DNA from: Manduca sexta
Lineage: Eukaryota; Arthropoda; Insecta; Lepidoptera; Sphingidae
Length of the DNA: 64,000 nucleotides
Assembly: GCF_014839805.1 (NCBI RefSeq)
Contig: NC_051142.1
Location: forward strand, 682,001 to 746,000
Direction: 5' to 3'
A model generated the notes under the pieces. The model was given only the letters and a program-made list of their open reading frames with translations. It ran no database searches and was not told the DNA's origin. This document shows, one piece after another, positions 23,001 to 33,420 of this stretch. The position numbers were made by a program, and so were the translations under genes. How positions within the stretch are numbered: the stretch's first letter is position 1; every line of letters begins with the position of its first letter.

Positions 23001-23543
23001 GTACTTTGGTCTTAAATCCTACATTCCGGATATTCAAACCGCATAGTTCCATTATTTATTCTATCGACAGTTAGGTAAACGGTAGTCGTGCCAATAGATT
23101 TTGTTTTTAAACAGTACGTGAATACTTTGTGGCACTGGCGCTACGCCAGCGTGCGTGGGCGCATTCTATTGTGCGGATAATGTGAAATGCATCATTATGG
23201 TCCGTTACTTGCCATAGCATCCGAAATATTGGACTATGAATGGTTGTTTAAATACTAATATTATTGAAATATTATGTATACGACCCTTGTTATTTATTTA
23301 ATAAATGAATAAATCATTTAAAATATATTGCGTCTTATAAAGAATTACTGCTGGTTTTAGAATTATTTTAATGATTTGGTATGTATGGGAAAGGAACGTT
23401 AGTATGAGAAGAGAGAAGAGTTAATGAGATTCAAAGCTTGGAAACGAGGGACAAAAGACGTTAGATTGAAAAAAATATTATATTAACAATATAAGTACTT
23501 ACTTGCAAAAAAAAATCTGAACAAATCCTACGCGTTTGTGGAG
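20045..23543. other. Repeat-poor AT-rich stretch, no gene seen
   Basis: Overlapping hydrophobic frames at 22077-22429 (up to 92 codons) lack a splice site, signal context or family resemblance. A GC-richer patch at 21160-21280 (GCGCGAAGCTCCTCGAAGCGC) forms a small imperfect hairpin. Confidence 0.45.
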
Positions 23544-23704
23544 CAGGGGCGAAAGGTGAAATTTTCCAAAAGGGTACACGACAATATAGGTACTAATACG
23601 CATGAACGTGGTTTGCTAATCGTTGTGATGATGCTTAGATTCTACAGAAATTCTATACAAAGGGAAGCCGACAGGAATCAAGTTATATGGACCATTCGCC
23701 ACTG
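23544..23704. mobile_element. hAT-like MITE, copy 2
   Basis: Ends are CAGGGGCGAAAGGTG and ACCATTCGCCACTG, and the interior has AAAGGGAAGCCGACAGG. The orientation is opposite to copies 1, 3 and 4. Flanks TTGTGGAG and ATGTGGGC share TGTGG, a decayed duplication of 6-8 bp. Confidence 0.8.
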
Positions 23705-23740
23705 ATGTGGGCCAATTTTATATTTGGTTATGGATTCTTT

Positions 23741-24017
23741 TTCTATAGCAGTTTATCTAATCCAAAATATCTGTGCCTAATTCTTAAGTTATTTTATGAG
23801 TTGTAGTGAAATTTCACTAGATAGATAATCATCTATCTCAGCTACCAGCAAGGTCGACTGATGTAGGGCTACTAGATTAGGGTTCTAGATTTTATTTCTA
23901 TAGAAGTTTATCTAATCCAAAATAATTGTGTCTAGTCCTAAAGTTATTTTATAAGTAAAAATAGTTGTTGTAGTGAAATTTCACTAGATAGATAATTATC
24001 TATGTTAGCTACCAGCA
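23741..24017. repeat. Imperfect direct duplication, 155-bp spacing
   Basis: Units at 23741-23850 and 23896-24017 share TTCTATAG, GTTTATCTAATCCAAAATA, AAGTTATTTTAT and GTAGTGAAATTTCACTAGAT followed by AGCTACCAGCA. Each carries the perfect palindrome AGTGAAATTTCACT. It is non-coding. Confidence 0.85.
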
Positions 24018-24186
24018 TTGTCTACATGCAAACAATCTCTCGAACTTTTCATTGCAATCTTTCATCATTTAAATTATATTATTTACCACCGATAGTATTG
24101 AAATCTTTTGTCACTAGCTCATAGTCAATTCACAAATTCTATTAACCGCCTCAATAGCTCAATAGATCAATAATTTTGCAACATGA

Positions 24187-24391
24187 TTCTTATGTTTACG
24201 CGAATGTTAAACATTGTAATAAAACTAGTTTTCGGATTATTGCGTTTTTTTATATAATTGTAAAATATAGATAGATTTTGTAACTGACATTTTTGACGAC
24301 CAATACTTGAGTCCTCCTCGTGACTAAGGCTGCAGTCTTCTAAAAGTCGGAAGAAAATTAAACCGCGATAAAATCCAATCCAAACTATTTT
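24187..24391. mobile_element. Fold-back family, decayed copy C
   Basis: It begins TTATGTTTACGCGAATGTTA and passes through GTCCTCCTCGTGACTAAGGC and CTGCAGTCTTCTAAAAGTCGG. It ends AAACCGCGATAAAATCC. The arms are much diverged compared with copy B. Confidence 0.7.
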
Positions 24392-24639
24392 TCTATGGAA
24401 TTCACTCCCCCTCGAAATTAGAACCTCCACTTCAAAAGGAGAGTGCGGCAGCTTTTGTTAAAAGAAGCAGAAGAGTTATCACGTTAATTCTAAATTTACT
24501 ATTATTAGTATGTATATATGTGTACATAATATATATTTATGTATTTATAATCTGTATTTTATGTATTTATAATGTTTCTTATATTCTGTTTGTATTTAAT
24601 ATAGTTATACATTATAGTTACTTTTATGTATGTTTATGT

Positions 24640-24775
24640 ATTATTAATTAATATCCTTGATGCACTTACCTTATTTATCTCTGCACCACCCTTAGGTTGA
24701 CTGGGAGAGAATGCCTTTGGCATTAAGTCCGCCGATATACATGTTCTGTATGTGAAGTGCAAATAAATAAAATCG
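24640..24775 (+). mobile_element. LINE 3' UTR tail (jockey-type), truncated
   Basis: CTCTGCACCACCC is followed by GGTTGACTGGGAGAGAATGC, TTTGGCATTAAGTCCGCC and an A-rich AAATAAATAAAA end. Related tails are at 27655-27815 and 42805-42912. I recognise it as a familiar lepidopteran non-LTR retrotransposon 3' end. No reverse transcriptase remains. Confidence 0.75.
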
Positions 24776-25099
24776 AAAAGTAATTTTATTTCTAAACTCG
24801 TAACAAATGAAAATGGATCTAAAATTAATCACACTATTATAGAACACTTAAGACGTAATGGTTTCGCTTAAACGTTACTAGACTTCAAAGAAAGATCATT
24901 AACAAACCAGAGTTCTAACATTTCGTCAAAAGTCAAAGTTTATCAACATAGTCTATTAATGCTGTCGGAAAATAAAAGTTTATTACGTTCACGCAATACC
25001 AATTATTTTTACATTATGTTTTACAACCGTATTGTTTTAGGGATCAGTGAACAACAATTAGAACTTGAAATCCATCTATATCCATAACATAATGATTTG

Positions 25100-25310
25100 T
25101 TATGTTTACGCGAATGTTAGACATTTAAATTAAACTATTTTTCTTATGTTTACGCGAATGTTAGACATTTAAATTAAACTATTTTTCGGATTTTATCGCG
25201 GTTTTAATACTTTACTTTTCTCCTGACGTTTCGAAGACTTTGCAGACTTCATGGTCACGGGTAGGAACCCGCCGATAAAATCAGTAAAATAGTTTAATTT
25301 AAATATATCT
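25100..25310. mobile_element. Fold-back family copy D with duplicated end
   Basis: The end block ATGTTTACGCGAATGTTAGA plus ATTTAAATTAAACTATTTTTC is present twice in tandem (25100-25143 and 25144-25187). It is followed by TATCGCGG, TCTCCTGACGTTTCGAAGAC and TTCATGGTCACGGG. The right arm is collapsed to GATAAAATCAGTAAAATAG and TTTAATTTAAAT. It is therefore a deletion derivative with a duplicated terminus. Confidence 0.8.
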
Positions 25311-26266
25311 ATAACAGTTGCATATCTGTCTCATATTATTAATGTTTCATAACAGTTACATTTTAAGTTGTCCTGGATATAATTCGTAATGATGGCACTA
25401 GAAATTCAATGCAAATTGTATAATTTATTAAAAACGATATACCTCTCCACGCCTGTTTGAATTTTAAAAAGCCAGATATAAATGTAAAAGATAAAAAGCA
25501 CGTCAACATAACTGTGGCTCACTATTGCAAGGTTCTGTCTCATATTTGATGTGCAAATTGTATTGCAGTGATAACTTCCATTAATCCCGAAAGATAAATT
25601 AAGGGAACCACGAATTATTGTTTTTCCTAATCTTTACTAACATTAAAATGTTCAATCTTATTTTAGCAACGAAAAAAATATTCACACAGAATCTTGTAAT
25701 AGTAAGCCAGCGATAAAAATATATAAATCTGTTTATTATTTTATATGACTTAAGTATATATCTATGAATATTAATATATTGAATAAAATACGTAAGTAGG
25801 TACAGTCAGCAATAAAAGTACCTGAACTAATTCAAAACTCCAAATCTTATACGGCACTTGGGTATGTGACTGTATACATATACATGCTGTCCTGTATACA
25901 TATGATGTAGTACATAGCCATACTAAGCAGCGTGTGTCATGATACTGTCAAAGTCAGAACATATCTCATCGGTTGATATCATAACATGAATCATGCAAAC
26001 AATTTACTACCTATGTATTTATTTTCCATATATCAATATTCAATACACTTTATTATATTCTGTAAAGAACAATTTTTTCATATTAGCTTGTTTTAAGGTA
26101 GGTCTTATAATTTTCAAAAGTTCATCAACCACAGTTAGCAGTCGATAAATTCTACTGACTCTTGAAGACTGGCATATTGTCGTGTGTAATGAAATACAAA
26201 TAAATGTAGGTTACCTGACCTTATTAAAATTGTTCCTATTTAACACATTAAATGGCCATCTGAAAT
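25311..26266. other. AT-rich DNA, no gene seen
   Basis: No frame, repeat end or motif could be supported. Confidence 0.45.
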
Positions 26267-26460
26267 TTTCGCCCGCGTGAAGAACTTTTACGGGTTAAAA
26301 GTCTGGGTATATATTTCCCGGGATAAAAGTAGCCTATAACCTTTCCAGGGTCTTAATCTGTCTTCGTACCCAATTTCATTAAGATCCGTTCAGTAGATTT
26401 TGAGAAAATCGATCACATACAGACAGACAAAAAAGGGAACTTTGTTTTATAATGTATAAA
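26267..26460 (-). mobile_element. Helitron-type remnant, 3' end lost
   Basis: On the minus strand it reads TTATAAAACAAAGTTCCC, GTCTGTCTGTATGTGATCG, TCTACTGAACGGATCTTAAT, GGTTATAGGCTAC and TCACGCGGGCGAAAA. The second half of the hairpin and CTAG are missing. It belongs to the same family as the distal part of the Helitron at 53562. Confidence 0.7.
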
Positions 26461-26809
26461 TTTGGTTGATGTGACGCGGATTTCAGATAGAAGGAATTCA
26501 TTATTCAATCCTTTGTCCTTCTGTTTTGTATTGAAAAAGGTAAATGAATGTATAGATATAAAGAGTATTAATATGAATTTTATAAAAATGATCTTTAAAA
26601 CTACGGAACCACTTGAACGAGAGATACAACTTTGAAAGTTATTTTTGTAAGTTACATAGTTTTAATCTAAATCTTTTATGGTTCTTTTTGAGTTGTGTCC
26701 GTAATGCGGATGCTATATTAGAGAAACAAATTTTAATCTTGTGAATTCAGCTCTCAATATAGGTATTCAAAATATAATATGGCAAACGTACGTTGTTTAT
26801 TCTATTAAA

Positions 26810-27016
26810 TCATACTAATATAAATAAAAAGTTTAAAGTTTGGACAATCGTCAAAGTAATCGTAGAAACTTGAGAACCGATTTCAATGCAATTTGGTACA
26901 CAGGCGTGGACCGAATTTGCTCGATATCCATATTGCCTGTTTTTTTTTTGTCAGAAAAGCAAATTGGACTTATAGCAGGAAATATTTTTTATACGGACGA
27001 AGCCGCAGACATCTAG
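26810..27016 (+). mobile_element. Short Helitron, complete ends
   Basis: It starts A|TCATACTAATATAAAT and ends CGGACGAAGCCGCAGACAT then CTAG|T. The interior has GAACCGATTTCAATGCAATT and TGGTACACAGGCG. Ends and A^T flanks fit a non-autonomous Helitron, though the terminal hairpin is mutated. Confidence 0.7.
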
Positions 27017-27167
27017 TACGTTTTTAAAAACGACTGCAATTAAAACATCACGTATATAGAGATCATAAACTTTTATTCGACAATTTTGGTTGTAGAGCAT
27101 AATAAAAGAATGGAAATTTTTATTCCACTCGAAAAACTTGTAATAAATTTATATTTTTATTGAAATA

Positions 27168-27372
27168 CTAGCTTTTGCTCAGGGCTGTCCCCGTGTGAAA
27201 AGTTCTTTTTGGAATAAAAGTCCCGCTTTATATTCTCGGGGTAAAGTAGCCCTTCTCAGATCTTCCAACTATCGCCATACTAGATGTCATCAAAATCCTT
27301 TCGGTAGTTTTTGAATTCACCGCGTTCAAACAGTACCTAAACGCGGCGAGGGACTTTGTTTTATAATACCCA
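27168..27372 (-). mobile_element. Helitron remnant with CTAG end
   Basis: The plus strand reads CTAGCTTTTGCTCAGGGC, AAGTCCCGCTTTATATTCTC, TCGGTAGTTTTTGAATTCAC and CGGCGAGGGACTTTGTTTTA. This is the reverse complement of the family's last 200 bp. The hairpin is decayed (CAGGGCTGTCCCCG). Confidence 0.75.
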
Positions 27373-27654
27373 CACAACAAAGAGTTTTTTCGTCAAGTAA
27401 AAATATAGATTTTTTTAATTCTGCTATGGTAAAGTCGAAACGAGAAAGAGACCTAGCGTATCGCTGATCCCAAGCGAGACACGACGGGCCTTTATAGTAG
27501 GTTTTACATGCCATGTAATATTATAAAGCTAGTATTCTATCAGCAGTACCAACAACAATACGAACTAATAAAAGATATAAACCAACCAGATGAAATGGGA
27601 CACTAAAATAAATAAAAAAATAAAGTGGTGCATTTTATAATTATGTCATACATT

Positions 27655-27815
27655 TGTTTATTATTACTCGTATTATGTGTTTTACACTTTCTTTTATTAT
27701 GCATCTGCCCCGTCCTCTACACCATCCCAATGTTGACTGGGAGAGAATGCCCATGGCATTAAGTCCGCCTGTATACCATGTGTACAAAATGAAAAAAAAA
27801 AATAAATAAAATCAC
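27655..27815 (+). mobile_element. LINE 3' UTR tail (jockey-type), truncated
   Basis: GTTGACTGGGAGAGAATGCC and CATGGCATTAAGTCCGCC are followed by an A-rich AAATAAATAAAA end at about 27810. It belongs to the same family as 24640-24775. Confidence 0.78.
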
Positions 27816-28489
27816 CAGTCTACAAAACTTCAAATACAACGTACATTTGACTTATAACACAAATAAATAAGTTCTGAACACTTCATTTTCGTATTCAGGT
27901 CGTTTTTTATAAACGCTCCATGTTGGAACTTTCTCCTAATTTGTACTTCGGTGTCGTAACCTCACGTAAGTAAGGTAATCGTGATACGGTTGACGATTAT
28001 AATAAAATATTATCGCCTTATACGAAGAGATTGTGAGTACGATGATCTTTGACTTTGATTTCTATGTACCGTTTTGAATTTACTCCGATAGATGAAACTT
28101 CTAATTTAATTATGATGTAATGACAAAAATATCAGATCTCGTAATTGAACCATCTTTTGCAGCGTTAAGGAGATGCTGTAGTCGGCGGACCTTTAGGAGG
28201 TGAGCAATTAAGGTACGGAAAGCACTAATTATTTAAGAAACTTATATTAAATTATGATCTATATTTAATGTTATGTTGCTGTTAATGAGTTAGGGGATAC
28301 CGACCTCGATCTTCATCATGCGGTAACATCGCATCATAAATAACATTATCAGCATTGATAAATAACCACGGTAAGTACATAAATTATCATTGATTAGCAA
28401 CCTTAAAGTGATATTTAATGTGCTGAAATAATTACAACCAACAATATTCCCGAACAAATGACAAGACAAGCAATCAATCAGAAGCCCCA
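27816..28489. other. Upstream flank of the CpG-rich block, no gene seen
   Basis: This AT-rich DNA leads into the CpG-rich promoter block. It could hold upstream regulatory sites of the gene that starts near 28.9 kb, but no motif stands out. Confidence 0.4.
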
Positions 28490-28932
28490 CTAATCTGCAG
28501 CGGGCACCGGTAAGTTGCAATATATTCGCACCGGCGCGGCGCGGCGGCATGCGGCATGGCACTTCGGTTACGATCTTGAGTCACGTATACAACTGGTTCG
28601 GAGCCCGTAAATCTAGTTTCGTGACTGTCGAATAAATTTCCGCAGAGGGCAGCAGCCAGCAGCCGAAAGCACAGCTGAGCCGACGCGATGGCGTCTGGAT
28701 TTTTTTGCAGCAATAGATATCGGAGAGAAGGCGGCGCGCGCGCCAATACGACCGGTGCGCCAGTCAGCCGCCGCTCCCCGCCGCGTGCGCGCGTCCCTGG
28801 TGAAAGGCCAACTACCTGTACGACCGTTATTGCCCTAAATGACCACCTAATGGACGAACGAAAAGGTAGTCCATGCATGCCCGTGATAGCTCAGTGTGAA
28901 CTGTAGTGGAGTGCAGTGTTGTTCATGTCGAA
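28490..28932 (+). promoter_or_regulatory. CpG-rich promoter / 5' UTR block
   Basis: Base composition changes abruptly to GC- and CpG-rich, with GGCGCGGCGCGGCGGCATGC near 28535 and the palindrome GGCGCGCGCGCC near 28732. Such blocks in moth genomes commonly mark transcription starts and first exons. TCAGT, an arthropod initiator-like motif, occurs at 28891. An upstream open frame begins ATGGCG at 28688 and stops at TAG 28904-28906, ending 26 bp before the main ATG. Its Arg/Pro-rich product looks compositional, so it may be a regulatory uORF if it is transcribed. There is no clear TATA box. The exact start site cannot be fixed from sequence alone. Confidence 0.6.
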
Positions 28933-29047
28933 ATGGAGGAGATCCGCATATCGGATTGGCCCGAACCACCTGGTTCCCATGCATGGCTGCCCGCTTATGG
29001 TTTCCAGCATGATATATTGGAAAAGGATGATTATTTCGGCACAAACG
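28933..29047 (+). CDS. First coding exon of an unidentified gene (partial)
   Basis: The frame is closed upstream by TGA at 28897-28899 and opens at ATG 28933 in good context (GAAATGG, G at -3 and +4). It encodes 38 residues starting MEEIRISDWPEPPG and ending in an acidic HDILEKDDYFGTN segment. One extra base then reaches the donor ACG|GTGAGT, with GT at 29048-29049. The piece is acidic with three aromatic Trp/Tyr clusters and no signal peptide or membrane segment. A second ATG at 28925 in another frame has poor context and a Trp/Arg/Met-rich product, so I prefer 28933. I do not recognise the protein, and the next exon was not found. It must lie across a large intron, possibly beyond the window. 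Confidence 0.55.
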
Positions 29048-29353
29048 GTGAGTGCCGGCTGCGCGGTTTGTAGGCCGTTGAGTTCTGTAGCCGTCAGGTT
29101 TGGCTTAGGAGTGTTGTAAACCCGCTTGTTTGGAATGTAAACGGCTTTAGTTTGTGGATTTGTGGAACGTTCAGATGTCGCTTTTATTGCGGGGACAGTC
29201 GAAGGTGCTGTCTCTACACTTGTGATTCGTATATCAGGTTAATCCATGATCACCAATGTTCATTATTATAATACAATTTTAACACACTCGATTATAAATC
29301 GATCATTACTCAATGACCAATTTTACGGTAATTTATAGATTAAAGCGAATACA
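29048..29353 (+). other. Start of intron 1
   Basis: The sequence begins GTGAGTGCC and returns to AT-rich composition by about 29240. No further exon was identified on the plus strand. Confidence 0.4.
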
Positions 29354-29359
29354 TTTATT
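29354..29359 (-). terminator. Poly(A) signal AATAAA, minus strand
   Basis: AATAAA on the minus strand lies about 75 nt downstream of the stop codon at 29434-29436. It is suitably placed for a short 3' UTR of the candidate terminal exon. The hexamer is common by chance in AT-rich DNA. Confidence 0.3.
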
Positions 29360-29433
29360 ACTGGTTGTTACAGTATGCTCTATATAGAGTCGATGAAACA
29401 AAGCCGGTCAAAGGAAATATTTCCTTAATGACT

Positions 29434-29716
29434 TCACATCTTAGACTTTAGATACAATTCAAAGCCTCCAAATTCCTTATTTGTCGAAATCTGCACATTC
29501 ATGTCACATGAGTCAATGTATTGTTTGGAGTGGACAAAAAGACCCAAAGTAAAAGAGTTTGGCCCGGAGGTTAATGTCTCAAGGTATTGTAAAATATAAA
29601 TTAAATCTGATTTTTGTGAAACATCTGGTTCTCGAAACAATACATTAAGTAATTCATTGTTGGTAGAGTTCAAATAAGCATTGTTAGCGAAACTAATGAT
29701 TTCTTTAATAATACAC
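29434..29716 (-). CDS. Candidate terminal exon, unidentified gene (partial)
   Basis: On the minus strand TGTGTTTCTCAG (AG at 29718-29717) resembles a 3' splice site. The following frame stays open for 93 codons to TGA at 29436-29434. The peptide begins CIIKEIISFANNAYLN and ends EFGGFELYLKSKM. It has a balanced, soluble-looking composition with a hydrophobic DLIYILQYLETL helix-like stretch. There is no ATG start, which fits an internal or terminal exon and not a stand-alone gene. A poly(A) signal follows. It would lie antisense inside intron 1 of the plus-strand gene. I recognise no family. It could be a degraded pseudogene exon or a chance frame. Confidence 0.35.
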
Positions 29717-32700
29717 CTGAGAAACACAATGGTTACTGCGATGCCAAAACGCGCGTTAATGCTAAATTAAGTCTTAGGTAGCTATTTAAATTCATTTTTA
29801 TTTCCCAAAACATAATTACTACATTTTTTAAGATTAAAGAGTATAAACAATGTTTATTTGTATAAAAAGTTCTTTGTTATACAAAGATCGGACTGCTGCA
29901 TAGTTGTGAATTGTTTCCCGCCAAAAATCGCATAACTCAGTTCGATATTGTTCCAACGAAAAATGACAATATAATAAATGAATCTAATGTAAAATTTTAA
30001 AAATATTTTTATTATTTATTATTTTATATTTACAAATAATATAATTATAAATTACTAAATATAAATTCTCACAGAAAAAACTCCATCAAATTAATCAATT
30101 TGAATACTTAAAATAATTGTCTCAAGATTTTTAAGTTGCTACCCCTCGTCTCTGTACTAGTTAAATGAGAAAGTAAAGCGCATTTAGCGTGAATTATCAT
30201 AAGATAATAAAAATGTTAATGAAACCATTGAGGTTAATGTTTGCATTTATCATATCGCAAAATGGCACTCTAATACCTTTTATAGCTCCATTGAATATAC
30301 TATGACAAATAATAGACCAGGTTTTGTGTAAATTGTGTTTGTTTATTCAGGCGTTACGGTTTACGCAGTAATGTTAGTAATAAAACATTTTTCTTTTGTT
30401 TTAAGTAGTTGGTACTTAGGATTTTTCTACTAATTATTCGTAATTTATTTATATCTGTGTACTTTACTAAGCAATGTCATTTAAAAACCCGCCATATAGT
30501 ATACAGTATTTAAAAAAATAACAGGCATTTTTAAAATAATAAATAATAATAATATAAACCTTCATATCATTTCCAACTCACATTCGTTGCAGTCATTATT
30601 TACACTGAAATTATTTTACGCAAGTAGATTTAAAGATACACGAAATACTTTTAACTAGCCTTAATATTTGATTGTTAACAACTGATTTACACTTTATATT
30701 ATGTGATTTGTAACTGAAATTCTAGTCTGATCCACAATAAAAAGGTGAATGGAAAAGAAATAAAGTGACAAATGTAAAATAAACCTTCAAAGGTTATCCT
30801 AGAGTTCATAACATTTTTACAGTAATATGTTAAGTGAAAACGGTGAAAGTATGTAATGAAGTAATATTAGACGCATCATGTATTAAATAATATTGACTTC
30901 TTCGGTAGCACTTTTACTTTCAGATATCGTGTTTCAGAACATAAATCGTCTTTCTTAACACTTTGAAGTTTGTATTACATTATATAAATTATTTTTAATT
31001 AAATATTTACTTTTATAAATCGGTCAATCTATTCTCATAGTTATTTATAGAAACACAATTCCTATATACCAATTAAGAAGAGGTGTGTGTAGCAAATAAC
31101 CGTCCGAAATGAACCGCTTTAGACTTATTTCAATTATAATGTACACCAAACATCTAGTCAAAAAATTATACCTTACTGTAACGGTCTACATAAAAAACTA
31201 GGTAGCTACTGTGTAAACAAAAAAGTTCTTCGACAGTGTCGTAATAATATGTATGATAAGTGATTTAACCCAAAATTATTATTTAATTATCGGAGCAATT
31301 GTCATCTTTTATTTTTTTAATCCTGGCTCGATTCTACCTATAGAGAAAAAGCATAGACATAAATTATTAGTGTTATACAAAAAAAAAGAAAAATATATTT
31401 TAGAACACTATTCGAATTTTAAATGAAAAATACAGTCCAATTCCAAAATTATTTAAAGAAATTTGGAGTTCCATTTTTAAAAACAAAACATGAACGTAAA
31501 ATGGAATGACCGACCTCTTTTAACAAACGCATTTTTTTTTTATACTTATTAAAATATTTAACAAACCGGGGCTCAACGACCTTATCACGTATGCGTGGTT
31601 GATCCATAAGCAATGAGATTAGCCTGTCGTCGCTACACTTTCAAAACATATTACACGTCATTACTGTAGCAAATACCAGACAGATTTATAGAGGTGTTTC
31701 GTCTTGATTGCCAATTCATCCTAGACATATATAACCTTAGGGAAATTTCTTCGTAATTATAAGAAAATTATAACAGGCATTTTATGTAATTAAAAGTTAA
31801 ACATACTTGAAAAATAAAAAAAGAACGATAAATAAACATTATCGCCTCACATCGTATAATACGGATGATAATGTAAGCAAAAATGCGGATTGGTAAAAAA
31901 AAATGTAAACATGCCACAATTTTTATACTATAACAGGTGACCCTAAAAACAAATAGTTTTTAAAATTGGTATTGTTTCGTATTCTTTTATAATTAAAGAA
32001 TGACAATGCCACTAAGGCTACTTTATAATTTTAGTAGAACTAATCCTAACCTCAAAAATATAGAGCACTTTTTACAGCGCAAAAATACCTGTGTTGTGTG
32101 TCCTAGCCTTGTCTTGCTCCGGTTGATTGCATTTTGAAATAACTATGTTTATCGCTCAATTAGTGCTTAGGTCGATAAATTGTGTTTCTTGCAGTTCGCT
32201 TCTTATCTTAAAATCCTTGTCAGTTCGTAAAACCCACTATTTAACTTACGCGAAATAATATACCTAATAGGTAAGCCGTACTGTATTTCCAACTAATTCT
32301 TTTCTGTCTTTAAAGTACATTTTCGCTTGTTTACTTTTATACTGGTCATAATAATAATATACATAATATCTTAGTATTTTGGAATATTTAAGTAACGAAA
32401 TTTTTTATGCTTTTATTTCTGGTGAGTCAATCTAAATTTTCATCCATTTACAGCTTCGTTTCAATAATAACTTCCTCTAATATATATTTTTTATAACAAA
32501 CAGTAATACTCGTATAACCTCATTGTGCCGTGGGATTTTACTATAGCTTCCTTTGCAAATCCGAAAGATTTGTTGTTAATTAACAGAGCAAGACATGTTA
32601 ACATGTTTACACTGAAGGAAAACTTGTTGACGAAACGCTTAATTTGGAGTTTAAGTAAATTTCCAGCGAAGGTGATATCACGTCTTGTACCGAAATAGAT

Positions 32701-33179
32701 CGTGAGTAATCTTCATTAATGACAATTAGGATGACGTTCTTTACTGCTGCTTGCCTTGGAGGTAAAGGGAAATGTTTGTACATTTCTACTTATTTAACTG
32801 TGTCACAAGTCATCAAGATACAAGAGACACTGAGCATATATAAACATCAATTGAATTGTACATACTTACATTTATGTTTAATATACACCCTCTTGATTTA
32901 GCATAAGTTTGTTGAATTTAAGATTTAGCTTTTCACATTCGTTTAGCTAAACATGCGATTTAAGCTGTTGATCTCTAATTTTCAAGCCTATTCTATACCG
33001 TACAAGATGACAATGTGACGCTCTTATTTAACAAATAAATAAATACTTGTCTATCGCAATTCGATCGAGGTATAAAATTCAATATTCTTAATATCATTGC
33101 AACCTTTTCGCGCATTAAAAGGGTTTTAACATGCACCCCGTACCCACCTGCAGTTTAAATAATTAAAACGTAAAGTTTT
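29717..33179. other. Longest repeat-poor AT-rich stretch, no gene seen
   Basis: It is dominated by A/T with dense stops. I found no SINE, Helitron, LINE or TIR end and no upstream exon for the minus-strand candidate. A 60-codon frame at 32719-32901 has no support. It is probably intronic. Confidence 0.45.
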
Positions 33180-33420
33180 TGTCGGCCGGTTCGTTGGCGC
33201 GTTATAAATTCCATATGCCCTGTGCTTGGAAGCATGCGGTCTGACCAGTCCCCCGGTTGTAAAGGTCATTTCTTATCCGTAGGCGAATCGCGCGCTTCGA
33301 ATTCGTTGGGATGGGATGGGAATTTGAAATTGGAATTTCATATTTTGAAATGTTTCGAAGGAGGTTGGAATTTTACGTTTATGGACGCCAAATACAGCGG
33401 CCATTGCGGATAAATTTTAT
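33180..33420. other. Moderate-GC unique block
   Basis: It contains GTCGGCCGGTTCGTTGGCGC, CGAATCGCGCGCTTCGAATTC and the repeat GGGATGGGATGGG. A 63-codon frame spans it but has no acceptor or domain. It may be conserved regulatory DNA or an unplaced exon. Confidence 0.3.

Noticed and set aside
28916..29119. Alternative frame through the first exon (ATG at 28925)
   Set aside because: The start context is weak, the product is Trp/Arg/Met-rich and it reads through the good donor. The 28933 frame is preferred, though not proven.
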